NCBI RefSeq assembly: GCF_050750585.1
Contig: NZ_JBOJLM010000002.1
Location: 301,228 to 365,227 of the forward strand
DNA from: Salinimicrobium sp050750585
GTDB taxonomy: Bacteria > Bacteroidota > Bacteroidia > Flavobacteriales > Flavobacteriaceae
DNA length: 64,000 nt
Reading direction: 5' to 3'
The notes under the pieces were generated by a model, which was not told where the DNA came from, ran no database searches, and was given only the letters and a program-made list of their open reading frames with translations. Positions 35,414 to 44,345 of the stretch are shown one piece after another. Position numbers and translations under genes: made by a program. How positions within the stretch are numbered: position 1 is the first letter of the stretch; every line of letters begins with the position of its first letter.

Positions 35414-37171
35414 CTAACCCGTAACCAGTGAAGATTGTACCAGCTCTAATCCGTTGTCAATCAAATGGGCAACTTCGGGTCGTCGTTTCTTGACATCTTC
35501 CAGGTGTTCAATCACCTTTTGGGCCAGTTTTTCATCATGACCATGCGCCAGTTCAAAGATCTCTACGGAAAGCAGCCAGTCTTTAGGATGGTATTTTTTA
35601 GCGATATCAAAAGCTGCTTCGAGCGAGAATTTGGTGTTCTTGCCCTGTCTGATGTTCCGAACCGATTCGTAAAGAGGTTCCAGTTCGGCGCGCTCTGGCG
35701 TCTTTTTGCTCTTGATGGTGGTGGAAGATGGGGTGTGGGTGATCAAATTAAAAGATTTCGCATCTGCCGGACCGGCAAACGCAGAAATAACCTCTTTACC
35801 AATAGCCATATCGTAATTGCCCCAATCTGGTTGAAACAATATTTCATCTTTCCAGGTAACGGTGCAATTCTTTAAGCTGATAAGTATGATCTTTCCCTGT
35901 AAATTCCTGGTGCCGGTGATGATCTCCCCCTTAACAGTTATCCCGCCTTCAAACTCAAAATTCACCTGTTCGCCCTCATAAATATCATAAGCTCGCAGGT
36001 CACGCGGACTCATATCTTCAATGGCAAGGTTGATGCCTTTTAACCTTCCAACGGGAGAACCAAAGCCATCGGGATGGTTTTTCTTGCCGTGGCCCACCAG
36101 TTCCTTTTCTCTTGCCGAGAGAGCAGTAGCGCCGCTGGTTTGAAAGTAAATGGGCTTGCCGTTGTGTTCTATTGCTCTGGAAAATATACCGGAGATTTGT
36201 ATTCCGGTGCTCAGCTCAATAGTTCCGATGTTTTTGGAGTTGATGAGCTTCTGTAAACCTTCGAGGCCGCCCACCCGCAGTGCCATTTTATTTGCAAACT
36301 CTTCCAGGACAAGGCTCAGGTGAGCAAAATCGGGTGTTACGTAGAGCTGTGGCTGAGGTTTTGTAATGTCAAATTCCTGCTGTGCAGCGCTAATGTCGTA
36401 GGGTATTTTCTTAACCTTATCGGTCATACACCAGGTGCTTTCACCAATAGAGGAAAGGAGCCCGGCGCCATAGATCTTAGGATCTTCGGGCGTACCTATG
36501 AGTCCGTATTCCACGGTCCACCAGTGCAGGTTTCTAATTTGTGCCATTTCGCTTTGCTCCCGCTGGTCATTTTGTAATTCATCGACCTTTTTTTCGGCAG
36601 CTTCTATTTCCTCCTGCGGAGTGTCTTCGGCTTCCTTGATGATGGAAAGGTGGCGAATGGCCTCATAAATCTCGTAATCCTTGGCGCTGGAAATGGCTTT
36701 GCAACCAATCTCCCCAAAGCGGCGGAGGTATTCGGCGTATTCGGGATTTGCGATAATGGGGGCGTGGCCTGCACCTTCATGGATAATATCGGGCGCCGGG
36801 GTGTATTCTATGTGCTCGAGTTGCCTGATGTCACTGGCGATCACCAGTACATTAAAAGCCTGAAATTCCATAAAAGCTGCCGGCGGAATAAATCCGTCAA
36901 CCGCTACAGCGGCCCAGCCAATTTCTTTGAGGATCCTGTTCATTCCGTACATATTGGGGATATGATCTATGGAAATCCCTGTTTGTTTGAGTCCGTCGAG
37001 ATAAGAGGAATGGGCAACCTTGCTAAGGTAATCTACATTTTTGCGCATCACATATCGCCACACCGCCTGGTTAATAGGAGTGTAGTCCTCGTAATTCTGA
37101 GGTTTTATGAATTGCTTCAGGTGTGCCGGAAGCCGGTCAATGATCTCGTTTGATTCAAATTCTTGATCCAT
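35414..37171 (-). CDS. Aromatic amino acid hydroxylase (phenylalanine-4-hydroxylase type), long form
   Basis: An iron- and pterin-dependent monooxygenase, probably converting phenylalanine to tyrosine. The iron ligands are seen in DIIHEGAGHAPII (H-x4-H) and the downstream Glu in WWTVEYGLIG. The catalytic domain occupies roughly residues 20-330. At 585 residues the protein is about twice the bacterial norm; the extra C-terminal 250 residues contain a small beta domain and a helical tail. This long form is known from Bacteroidota. The substrate (Phe, Tyr or Trp) cannot be fixed by reading alone. Confidence 0.9.
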   Translation of the reverse strand: MDQEFESNEIIDRLPAHLKQFIKPQNYEDYTPINQAVWRYVMRKNVDYLSKVAHSSYLDGLKQTGISIDHIPNMYGMNRILKEIGWAAVAVDGFIPPAAFMEFQAFNVLVIASDIRQLEHIEYTPAPDIIHEGAGHAPIIANPEYAEYLRRFGEIGCKAISSAKDYEIYEAIRHLSIIKEAEDTPQEEIEAAEKKVDELQNDQREQSEMAQIRNLHWWTVEYGLIGTPEDPKIYGAGLLSSIGESTWCMTDKVKKIPYDISAAQQEFDITKPQPQLYVTPDFAHLSLVLEEFANKMALRVGGLEGLQKLINSKNIGTIELSTGIQISGIFSRAIEHNGKPIYFQTSGATALSAREKELVGHGKKNHPDGFGSPVGRLKGINLAIEDMSPRDLRAYDIYEGEQVNFEFEGGITVKGEIITGTRNLQGKIILISLKNCTVTWKDEILFQPDWGNYDMAIGKEVISAFAGPADAKSFNLITHTPSSTTIKSKKTPERAELEPLYESVRNIRQGKNTKFSLEAAFDIAKKYHPKDWLLSVEIFELAHGHDEKLAQKVIEHLEDVKKRRPEVAHLIDNGLELVQSSLVTG

Positions 37172-37183
37172 AGCTTTATAAAT

Positions 37184-37480
37184 TTACGGAAGTCTAAATC
37201 TCTCTGGATCCTGCCTGGAATCCCAAATAGTTAGAATATAAACCTTATTATTTTTGAGTTCGTAAAACTTGAGATAATGGAGGAAAACCTTAAACTGAAC
37301 ATTACCATTTGAAGTGGGTTTTCCTATGTCTGAATGTAGGGAAATTAAATGGCTGGCTTCCTTGAACAGTTTATTTAATTTTTTACTGTAGGTATCAGAT
37401 TTATTCTTTTTAATCCAGAATTTCAAAATTTCTGAGCGTTTTTGGACAGCTAAAGGAGACCAGACTATTTGTTTAGCCAT
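37184..37480 (-). CDS. ParE/RelE-superfamily toxin
   Basis: A 98-residue protein with the RelE/ParE fold pattern: N-terminal strand and two helices (WSPLAVQKRSEILKFWIKKN, then KLFKEASHLISLHSDIGKPT) and C-terminal strands ending in VYILTIWDSRQDPERF. The D-x-R-Q-x-P ending is typical of ParE-like members. It overlaps the antitoxin gene by 16 bases. The target (gyrase or the ribosome) is unknown. Confidence 0.88.
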   Translation of the reverse strand: MAKQIVWSPLAVQKRSEILKFWIKKNKSDTYSKKLNKLFKEASHLISLHSDIGKPTSNGNVQFKVFLHYLKFYELKNNKVYILTIWDSRQDPERFRLP

Positions 37481-37698
37481 TCATCGAAATCTTTTTCAAC
37501 TTGATCAGATGATATTCCTTTTCCACGACTCAATTCTTCCCTGGCCTGAGTTATTTCGGCCTCTTGATCTTCGTTTAATTGATAAAAGGTATCATCAAAA
37601 TTTAGGTCAAGAAGTCTCTTAACTTCATCAAGAACATTCTCATCATCAATTTTTCTGATTCTATCAATTAAAGCCTCGCGATGTTTTTGATTTCCCAT
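37465..37698 (-). CDS. Antitoxin of the ParE/RelE-type pair
   Basis: A 77-residue acidic, helical protein in the standard upstream position for an antitoxin. Residues 1-30 (ALIDRIRKIDDENVLDEVKRL) form helices, and the C-terminal part (AREELSRGKGISSDQVEKDF) matches the toxin-binding tails of small antitoxins. No clear DNA-binding fold is visible, though inverted repeats lie just upstream. Confidence 0.82.
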   Translation of the reverse strand: MGNQKHREALIDRIRKIDDENVLDEVKRLLDLNFDDTFYQLNEDQEAEITQAREELSRGKGISSDQVEKDFDEWLNK

Positions 37699-37735
37699 AC
37701 TTAAATATAATAATCACCCATCCAATTTTTTTAGA

Positions 37736-37800
37736 GTAACCTGTGTTAAAAATCAAAAAAATAGAATCAACTACAGGTTACCTGTTGAGTCAACAACAGG
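37736..37800. promoter_or_regulatory. Inverted repeats upstream of the antitoxin, candidate operator
   Basis: GTAACCTGT (37736-37744) pairs with ACAGGTTAC (37773-37781), and CCTGTTG (37781-37787) pairs with CAACAGG (37794-37800). Toxin-antitoxin operons usually repress themselves through such repeats. The distance to the start (38-100 bases) fits an operator over the promoter. Confidence 0.45.
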
Positions 37801-37867
37801 ATTTAAAGATACAAAAATATTAGGTTTGTAAATTATTGATCTTCATTAGGATAGACTTTAAAAGGAA

Positions 37868-37905
37868 AAGAAAAAGCCGCTAAATTTTTAGGGTTAGCGG
37901 CTTTA
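37868..37905 (-). terminator. Terminator of the DUF4136 lipoprotein gene
   Basis: On the minus strand AAAGCCGCTAA and TTAGCGGCTTT form an 11-bp stem with a 10-base loop, then TTC-rich sequence, 23 bases after the stop codon. Confidence 0.85.
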
Positions 37906-37927
37906 GTTGGGGGACTTAAAATGTAAA

Positions 37928-38464
37928 TTAGTTCAAAGAAGGTGGATATTTCTCCAGGATCTCTTCAACTATTTCGTTGATCCTTTCCTGTTTTTGTTCC
38001 ACTTTGCTCGATAGTGCAGCAGTTCCCATTCCCTGCCAAACCAATTCCTTTTTTTCGGCATCAATAAGATCAATATAGAGCGTGCCTTCGGTAGTAGAGC
38101 TAACAGTATTATACCCTGAACCCCAATACCATGGGTTCCAGCCCCATCCATAGCCATAACCGTAGGCGTTATTATAGATGTTCACATTCTCTTTGGTCTT
38201 GGTGAAAATGCTGATGAGTAAATCGGGGTTGTCAGATTTGGTAAAACCTTTTTGCTGCATTTCTTCGTCTATGGCCCTCAAGATCCGTTTTTTGTCAAGA
38301 TCAGAAATTTCTGCTTTGTCAATACCGGGTTTGAAGAAGGCATAGGTCTGGTACTGTGAGAAGTTGACTTCCCTGTCGTAATCTGTCGCTACTTTCACGG
38401 TACTACAGGAAGTCATTACCAGCACGAACAGAACGAGTACCGAAGTAATTTTAATCGCTCTCAT
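37928..38464 (-). CDS. DUF4136 lipoprotein
   Basis: A 178-residue lipoprotein (lipobox VMTSC, Cys about 20). DUF4136 features: DYDREVNFSQYQTYAFF near the start, an aromatic Gly/Tyr/Trp-rich segment (YGYGYGWGWNPWYWGSGY) and a terminal RINEIVEEILEKYPP. It is probably an outer-membrane-attached lipoprotein; function unknown. Confidence 0.92.
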   Translation of the reverse strand: MRAIKITSVLVLFVLVMTSCSTVKVATDYDREVNFSQYQTYAFFKPGIDKAEISDLDKKRILRAIDEEMQQKGFTKSDNPDLLISIFTKTKENVNIYNNAYGYGYGWGWNPWYWGSGYNTVSSTTEGTLYIDLIDAEKKELVWQGMGTAALSSKVEQKQERINEIVEEILEKYPPSLN

Positions 38465-38484
38465 ATGAATAGTGTTTTTTAAGG

Positions 38485-40545
38485 TTAATTGTCCAACAGG
38501 CGATCATCTACAATGTTGGGCATAGTGACTTTTAAACGAGGTTCTGCTGCCATTGCACGTTGTATGGCAAAAACGGCGCCCTCGTTACGGGCCCATGATC
38601 TACGGGCAATTCCGTTGTTTACATCCCAGAATAACATTGAGTTAAGTCGTCTCTCCGACTCCTGATTACCCTCAAGAACCATACCGAATCCGCCATTGAT
38701 CACTTCACCCCAGCCTACACCGCCGCCGTTGTGAATGCTCACCCAGGTAGCACCTCTAAAGCTGTCGCCAATCACATTTTGTATGGCCATATCGGCTGTA
38801 AAGCGCGAACCGTCGTAAATATTGGAGGTTTCGCGGTAAGGAGAATCGGTTCCCGATACATCGTGATGGTCACGACCCAAAATCACAGGTCCAATTTCCC
38901 CTTTGCCTATAGCATCATTAAAAGCCTTTGCAATTGCAGTACGACCTTCAGCATCGGCATATAGTATGCGGGCCTGCGAACCTACCACCAGTTTATTGGC
39001 CCTGGCACCTTCAATCCACTTGATATTGTCCTGCATTTGCTGCTGAATTACTTCGGGAGCCTCTTTCTTTAACTCCTGAAGTACTTCCCGTGCAATTTGA
39101 TCGGTTCTTTCCAGGTCTTCTTCTTTGCCCGAGGCACATACCCACCTAAAAGGGCCAAAGCCGTAATCAAAACACATGGGCCCCATAATGTCCTGCACAT
39201 AGCTCGGGTATGCGAAATCTTTGTCTTCTCCTGCTGAAGCGCCGCTTACAAAATCACCTGCCTCATCTTTATAGATTTTAGCACCTGCCCTTGAAGCCTC
39301 CAGTAAAAAGGCGTTTCCATAGTCGAAAAAGTAGGTGCCTTTTTTGGTGTGGCGGTTAATAGCTTCGGTTTGCCTTCGCAAACTCTCCCGTACTTTTTCT
39401 TTGAACCTTTCGGGATCGCGGCTCATCATGGTGTTTGCTTCTTCCAGCGTGAGGCCTGCCGGATAATAACCTCCTGCCCAGGGGTTGTGCAGGGAAGTCT
39501 GGTCGCTTCCTAAATCAATATGAATATTCTCTTCATCAAATTTCTCCCATACTTCTACCACATTTCCGAGGTATGCAAACGAGATTGTTTTTCCTTCTTT
39601 TTTTGCTTCAGAAACTTTTTGGACCAGCACATCAAGGTCTTTAACAACTTCATCTACCCAACCCTGAGAGTGGCGAGTTTCAACAGCTTTTGGATTCACT
39701 TCGGCGCAAACCGTGATACAGCCGGCGATATTTCCGGCCTTGGGTTGCGCGCCACTCATTCCTCCAAGACCCGAAGTAACGAATAAAGATCCCTCTCCTA
39801 AAATGCCCTTTTTGACACCCTTGCCCTGGGGTGAGGTGGACGTTTGAGCAATTTTCCGAAGTGCATTGAGCACCGTGATCGTGGTGCCGTGAACAATTCC
39901 CTGCGGACCTATATACATATAGCTTCCTGCAGTCATTTGTCCGTATTGGGTTACGCCAAGGGCATTGAATTTTTCCCAGTCGTCCTGTTTGGAATAGTTG
40001 GGGATCATCATCCCATTGGTTACCACCACGCGCGGTGCATCTTTATGTGAAGGAAAGAGTCCCAGCGGGTGACCTGAATTCATCACCAAAGTTTGTTCTT
40101 CGGTCATTTCGGTTAAATATTTCATCACCAGCCGGTACTGCGCCCAATTCTGAAAAACCGCTCCGTTGCCGCCATAGGTGATCAATTCATGTGGATGTTG
40201 CGCCACCTGAGGATCCAGGTTGTTCTGGATCATGAGCATGATTCCCTTTGCCTGCTCGCACTTTCCGGGATATTCAGAAATTGGCCGGGCATACATCGCG
40301 TAATCGGGACACATGCGGTACATATAGATCCTTCCGTAGGTATCAAGTTCCTCTCGGAATTCTGGTAGCAGCTCTTCGTGATGTTTGCTGTCAAAATACC
40401 TAAGCGCATTGCGCAGGGCGAGTTTCTTTTCTTCAGCAGAGAGAATGTCCTTGCGTTTTGGAGCATGATTTACATTAACATCGTAATCTTTTGCAGGAGG
40501 CAGGATGTTGGGAATACCTTCTAAAATGGCATTTTTGAAGTCCAT
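38485..40545 (-). CDS. hutU: Urocanate hydratase
   Basis: Urocanase converts urocanate to imidazolonepropionate in histidine breakdown and uses tightly bound NAD+. The 686 residues contain the family motifs YGGNGAVFQNWAQYRLVMKY, TAGSYMYIGPQGIVHGTT and DYGNAFLLEASRAGA. It is about 130 residues longer than the classic 555-residue enzyme, matching the long form found in Bacteroidota. No hutH, hutI or hutG gene is nearby. It starts 6 bases after a small DUF5522 gene. Confidence 0.96.
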   Translation of the reverse strand: MDFKNAILEGIPNILPPAKDYDVNVNHAPKRKDILSAEEKKLALRNALRYFDSKHHEELLPEFREELDTYGRIYMYRMCPDYAMYARPISEYPGKCEQAKGIMLMIQNNLDPQVAQHPHELITYGGNGAVFQNWAQYRLVMKYLTEMTEEQTLVMNSGHPLGLFPSHKDAPRVVVTNGMMIPNYSKQDDWEKFNALGVTQYGQMTAGSYMYIGPQGIVHGTTITVLNALRKIAQTSTSPQGKGVKKGILGEGSLFVTSGLGGMSGAQPKAGNIAGCITVCAEVNPKAVETRHSQGWVDEVVKDLDVLVQKVSEAKKEGKTISFAYLGNVVEVWEKFDEENIHIDLGSDQTSLHNPWAGGYYPAGLTLEEANTMMSRDPERFKEKVRESLRRQTEAINRHTKKGTYFFDYGNAFLLEASRAGAKIYKDEAGDFVSGASAGEDKDFAYPSYVQDIMGPMCFDYGFGPFRWVCASGKEEDLERTDQIAREVLQELKKEAPEVIQQQMQDNIKWIEGARANKLVVGSQARILYADAEGRTAIAKAFNDAIGKGEIGPVILGRDHHDVSGTDSPYRETSNIYDGSRFTADMAIQNVIGDSFRGATWVSIHNGGGVGWGEVINGGFGMVLEGNQESERRLNSMLFWDVNNGIARRSWARNEGAVFAIQRAMAAEPRLKVTMPNIVDDRLLDN

Positions 40546-40551
40546 ATAGAA

Positions 40552-40725
40552 TTATTTTTTCTGTTGATTCGTTTTTTTATTGAAGCCGTAAGGGCAGTGA
40601 CGGCAGCCACTTTCACAGCAATAACCTCTTTTGAGGTGGTATTGTTCGGTAAAGCAGCGGTAGCCTTCGGGGGTGAGATAATAATCGCCTTCTTCAAGCG
40701 AAATTTTTTTTCTTGAAAAACTCAT
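40552..40725 (-). CDS. DUF5522 small cysteine-rich protein
   Basis: A 57-residue protein, ATG at 40725. It has the DUF5522 signature: GDYYLTPEGYRCFTEQYHL followed by a cluster CCESGCRHCPYGF with four cysteines and a histidine, likely a metal-binding site. It sits 6 bases ahead of hutU on the same strand and so is probably cotranscribed with it. Confidence 0.85.
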   Translation of the reverse strand: MSFSRKKISLEEGDYYLTPEGYRCFTEQYHLKRGYCCESGCRHCPYGFNKKTNQQKK

Positions 40726-40758
40726 ATCACAAAAATAGCATTTTCTTATCTTGCCCTA

Positions 40759-41085
40759 ATGTTTGTGGTGGTTAATAAATTTATTCTTGCCAAACACTTT
40801 GATGGCGTAGTCCTTTGGCCATTTATTATAATAAAGCGAAAAGATCTTAAAAGTAATCCAGTCTTCATGAACCATGAGCGCATTCACCTCAAGCAACAGG
40901 TGGAGCTACTGGTGATCTTCTTCTTTGTGTGGTACTTTTTCGAATATTTCATCAGGCTCATAAAGTACAGGGACTCCTATAAAGCCTATAGTAGAATTTG
41001 CTTTGAGCGCGAAGCTTATGCCAACGAAAGGAACCTGAATTACATTCCCCGCCGTTCATTCTGGGGTTTCAGAAAATATCTCTAA
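40759..41085 (+). CDS. Small membrane protein with an HExxH motif
   Basis: A 108-residue protein with two hydrophobic segments (about 14-26 and 50-63, VELLVIFFFVWYFFEYF). Between them lies NHERIHLKQQ, an HExxH zinc-peptidase signature, and a later CFEREAYANE offers a third acidic ligand, as in gluzincins. It could be a minimal membrane metallopeptidase. Such short proteins are widespread in flavobacteria as hypothetical proteins. Activity is an inference. Confidence 0.7.
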   Translation: MFVVVNKFILAKHFDGVVLWPFIIIKRKDLKSNPVFMNHERIHLKQQVELLVIFFFVWYFFEYFIRLIKYRDSYKAYSRICFEREAYANERNLNYIPRRSFWGFRKYL

Positions 41086-41101
41086 AAAGACCTTTTCAAG
41101 G

Positions 41102-42469
41102 CTATAGCTCCCGAAGATTTTCTAGCATGGTGGGAATAAGTTCGCTTACCGTGGGGTGAATATGTACGGCATCTCGCATTACCTGGTAGGTTGCGCCTGC
41201 ATACATCTGGTCTATTACGGTGTGGATATATTCATCTGCCCCGGTTCCTAAAAATGTTGCTCCCAGAATCCTGTCTGTTTTGGCATCAATGAAGATCTTC
41301 ATTTTTCCGGCGGTCTCTCCTTTTTCTTTAGCACGGGCAACCTTCTTCATGGGCATTTCAGCAACTTTAGCTTTTATTCCCTGAGCTTTGATCTGTTTTT
41401 CATCAAGACCTATCCGGGCAAGCGGCGGATCGATATATGCGGCATAACAGGGAAAACGATCAGACAGTTTTCTCTTCCGGTCTTCATACAAAGTGGAATT
41501 TACAATTTGGAAATCATTGTAGGCGGTGTGGGTAAAGGCACCTTCTCCATTACAATCTCCCAAAGCCCAAATGTGCGACACCGATGTCTGCAGCTCATCA
41601 TTTACTTTGATGAATCCGTGGTCATTTAGCTCTACGTTGGTTTTTCCCAGCCCTAGATCATCTGTATTTGGAACTCTTCCCACTGCCAGTAAAAGGTGAG
41701 AGGTGGTTATTTTTTTACTTCCTGTTTCACAGTTATAGGTTACTTCAATTTCGCCATCTTTTTCAGCAGCTTTGATACAATCAGAATTCAGCAGCACATT
41801 GATGCCACTTTTTTTGATGATCTCGGTAATGGTTTCAGCAATATCGTCGTCCTCTTTTTTCATGAGGGCCGAACCCCGCTCCAAAATAGTCACTTCACTT
41901 CCAAAGCGGCTAAACATCTGTGCAAATTCCAGCCCCACATAACCACCACCCACGATAACAATATTTTTGGGCACTTCTTCCAGATCGAGCATACTGCGGT
42001 TGGTGAGATAGTTTACAGCTTCAAAATCTTTCGGTACCCTTGGCCTGCCCCCCACATTGATAAAGATCTTTTCTGCCGTTAATTCTTCCCCGTTGACCAA
42101 AATTGTGTGGTTGTCGAGAAACACAGCTTTTCCGCGGAAAAGGCTAATATGCTCATCCTTTTCAAAAGTTTTTTCGAGACCTTCATGAGAATCGGCTATT
42201 AGTTGATCTTTCCGGGCCTTGATAGTTTTAAGATCTACCTGCACCTCTCCTTCAATATTCACACCCATTTCCCGGCTGTTTTGGGCAATAAAAGCTCTCC
42301 TGGCCGAGGCCACATAAGCTTTTGTGGGCGTACAACCAGTGTTGACGCAAGTACCGCCCAGTTCACTCTTCTCAATAATGGCAGTTTTTAATCCGTTTTT
42401 GGCAAGGCTGGAAGCCAGGGGAGGGCCTGCCTGTCCCGTTCCAATTATAATGGCATCAAATTTTTTCAT
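41102..42469 (-). CDS. FAD-dependent pyridine nucleotide-disulfide oxidoreductase (MerA-like)
   Basis: A 455-residue flavoprotein. The start at 42469 puts the FAD-binding motif AIIIGTGQAGPPLA at the N-terminus; the longer open frame upstream adds no family sequence. The redox-active pair is in GGTCVNTGCTPTKA (about 40-53). NAD(P)-binding IVIVGGGYVGLEFAQ (about 170) and the dimerisation domain with HIHPTVSELIP follow. It resembles mercuric reductase/dihydrolipoamide dehydrogenase relatives but lacks a C-terminal cysteine pair for mercury. The physiological substrate is unknown. Confidence 0.9.
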   Translation of the reverse strand: MKKFDAIIIGTGQAGPPLASSLAKNGLKTAIIEKSELGGTCVNTGCTPTKAYVASARRAFIAQNSREMGVNIEGEVQVDLKTIKARKDQLIADSHEGLEKTFEKDEHISLFRGKAVFLDNHTILVNGEELTAEKIFINVGGRPRVPKDFEAVNYLTNRSMLDLEEVPKNIVIVGGGYVGLEFAQMFSRFGSEVTILERGSALMKKEDDDIAETITEIIKKSGINVLLNSDCIKAAEKDGEIEVTYNCETGSKKITTSHLLLAVGRVPNTDDLGLGKTNVELNDHGFIKVNDELQTSVSHIWALGDCNGEGAFTHTAYNDFQIVNSTLYEDRKRKLSDRFPCYAAYIDPPLARIGLDEKQIKAQGIKAKVAEMPMKKVARAKEKGETAGKMKIFIDAKTDRILGATFLGTGADEYIHTVIDQMYAGATYQVMRDAVHIHPTVSELIPTMLENLREL

Positions 42470-42589
42470 CGGGTCTAAATTAATTTCAGAAATTAAATAT
42501 ACTTTTTGACAAACCGCCCTTTGTTTCTTATAATTAGTTCTTAATATTTGCAGCCTCGTGGTTAGTCCGCAATAGTTTATATTCTGAAA

Positions 42590-43546
42590 ATGTCTCAACC
42601 CGCAAACCTTTTTATCAATTCTCCAACAGTGCCCAATCAGTTTATTGCTGAAGTGAATGGCGTTTCAATTCACCTGAAGCGGGAAGACCTTTTGCATCCT
42701 GAAGTATCGGGCAACAAATTCCGAAAACTCAGGTATAATATTGCTGAAGCTACCTCTCAAAAATGTCAAATTCTGCTCACATTTGGGGGAGCTTTTTCAA
42801 ACCACATTGCCGCAACTGCCGCCGCCGGAAAGCTTTCAGGAATGAAGACCATCGGCGTCATAAGAGGGGAGGAGCTGGGTGAAAATATTCAGAAGACCCT
42901 TCAGGAGAACCCGACTTTAAAGTTTGCGCATGGCTGCGGAATGGAATTTCATTTTATAAGCCGAAGCCATTACAGGGAGAAAACTTCCGAAGCATTTATT
43001 GAAGACCTTCGGAAGCAATTCGGAGATTTTTACCTGGTGCCCGAAGGCGGTACTAACGAGCTGGCGGTAAAAGGCTGTGAGGAAATTTTGCTTCCGGGAG
43101 ATGCCGAATTTGATGTGATTTGTTGCGCGGTGGGCACAGGGGGGACCATCAGCGGACTTATAAATGTTTCTGAAGAGCATCAGCAGGTATTGGGATTTCC
43201 GGCGCTAAAAGGAGATTTTCTAAGGCCGGAGATAGGCCGCTTCAGCAAAAAAAATAACTGGGACCTTATAACAAATTACCATTTTGGAGGTTATGCTAAG
43301 GTGGATGAAAAACTCATAAACTTTATCAATGACTTCCGAAGTCTTTATGGTATTCAGTTAGATCCCGTGTACACAGGGAAACTCCTGTACGGCATTTTTG
43401 ATCTCGCCAGGACCGGATATTTTTTGGAAAACACTCGTATTTTAGCCATTCATACGGGAGGCCTCCAGGGCATTGCCGGAATGAACAAGGTGTTAAAGAT
43501 GAAGAATCTACCTACAATTTTGACTTATGATGAAAGCAGCATTTAA
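42590..43546 (+). CDS. PLP-dependent ACC deaminase / D-cysteine desulfhydrase family enzyme
   Basis: A 318-residue fold-type II PLP enzyme. The Schiff-base lysine is expected in VSGNKFRKLRYN (about 40-51); the substrate-recognition stretch FGGAFSNHIAATAAAG and the phosphate-binding CCAVGTGGTISGL are present. Family members open aminocyclopropane carboxylate or degrade D-cysteine; the sequence does not separate these. It overlaps the following glucosaminidase gene by about 20 bases. Confidence 0.9.
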   Translation: MSQPANLFINSPTVPNQFIAEVNGVSIHLKREDLLHPEVSGNKFRKLRYNIAEATSQKCQILLTFGGAFSNHIAATAAAGKLSGMKTIGVIRGEELGENIQKTLQENPTLKFAHGCGMEFHFISRSHYREKTSEAFIEDLRKQFGDFYLVPEGGTNELAVKGCEEILLPGDAEFDVICCAVGTGGTISGLINVSEEHQQVLGFPALKGDFLRPEIGRFSKKNNWDLITNYHFGGYAKVDEKLINFINDFRSLYGIQLDPVYTGKLLYGIFDLARTGYFLENTRILAIHTGGLQGIAGMNKVLKMKNLPTILTYDESSI

Positions 43547-44336
43547 ATTTCTAACACTTTTTCTCCTCGTTTTTACGGTTTCCTGTGGGACAGGTAAAAA
43601 AGCCTCAAAGCGATCTTCTAAAAAGGAAGTTCCTGCTGTTGTAGATAGAAATGCTCCCCGGGAAGAGAAGACCCAGGTACCATCTACACCACGTACGTAC
43701 AGCGATAAAATTGAGGCTTATATTCACGAATATGCACCTATTGCCCAGGAGGAAATGCAGCTTTATAAGATTCCCGCGAGTATAACGCTTGCGCAGGGAA
43801 TCCTGGAAAGTGGCGCGGGAGAAGGGCAATTGACCCGCAGGGCTAACAATCATTTTGGAATTAAATGTCACGGCTGGAGCGGCCAAAAAGTATATCACGA
43901 TGATGATGAAAGGCAGGAATGTTTTAGGAAGTACAAGGATCCTAAATATTCTTACAGGGATCATTCGCTTTTTCTGGCGGAAAGAAAACGCTATGCAGCT
44001 TTATTTGATCTCGACATCCAGGATTATAAAGGATGGGCCAGGGGATTAAGAGCTGCCGGATATGCTACCGACAGGAAGTACCCCGATAAACTCATTAGCC
44101 TTATAGAAAGATATCAATTATATCTTTATGATGGTGATGCCCCTGCACGTGAGATAGCCTATTCGGCACCGCAAAGTGCCGGGAATTCTTCAACCAGAGC
44201 GTATACCGTGCAGCAGGGAGATACTTTGTACTCCATCGCGAAAAGGCATAATTTAACGGTAGAGCAGTTACAAAAAATGAACAACCTTAGAGGTACGAAC
44301 ATTGGCATTGGCCAAACACTTTACGTGCCTCAATAA
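43527..44336 (+). CDS. Glucosaminidase (GH73) lipoprotein with LysM domain
   Basis: A 269-residue lipoprotein (lipobox TVSC, about residue 20). The GH73 domain (about 60-200) contains ASITLAQGILESGAGEGQL with the catalytic Glu, and NNHFGIKCHGW. A Ser/Pro linker leads to a C-terminal LysM (YTVQQGDTLYSIAKRHN). It should cut peptidoglycan glycan strands in the periplasm. Two start codons are adjacent (43527, 43530). It is in an operon with the PLP enzyme and hemL. Confidence 0.94.
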   Translation: MMKAAFKFLTLFLLVFTVSCGTGKKASKRSSKKEVPAVVDRNAPREEKTQVPSTPRTYSDKIEAYIHEYAPIAQEEMQLYKIPASITLAQGILESGAGEGQLTRRANNHFGIKCHGWSGQKVYHDDDERQECFRKYKDPKYSYRDHSLFLAERKRYAALFDLDIQDYKGWARGLRAAGYATDRKYPDKLISLIERYQLYLYDGDAPAREIAYSAPQSAGNSSTRAYTVQQGDTLYSIAKRHNLTVEQLQKMNNLRGTNIGIGQTLYVPQ

Positions 44337-44345
44337 ATCAAAATT

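Noticed and set aside
42470..42598. Longer N-terminus for the flavin disulfide reductase
   Set aside because: The added 43 residues precede the FAD-binding motif that normally starts the family and overlap the divergent gene's start.
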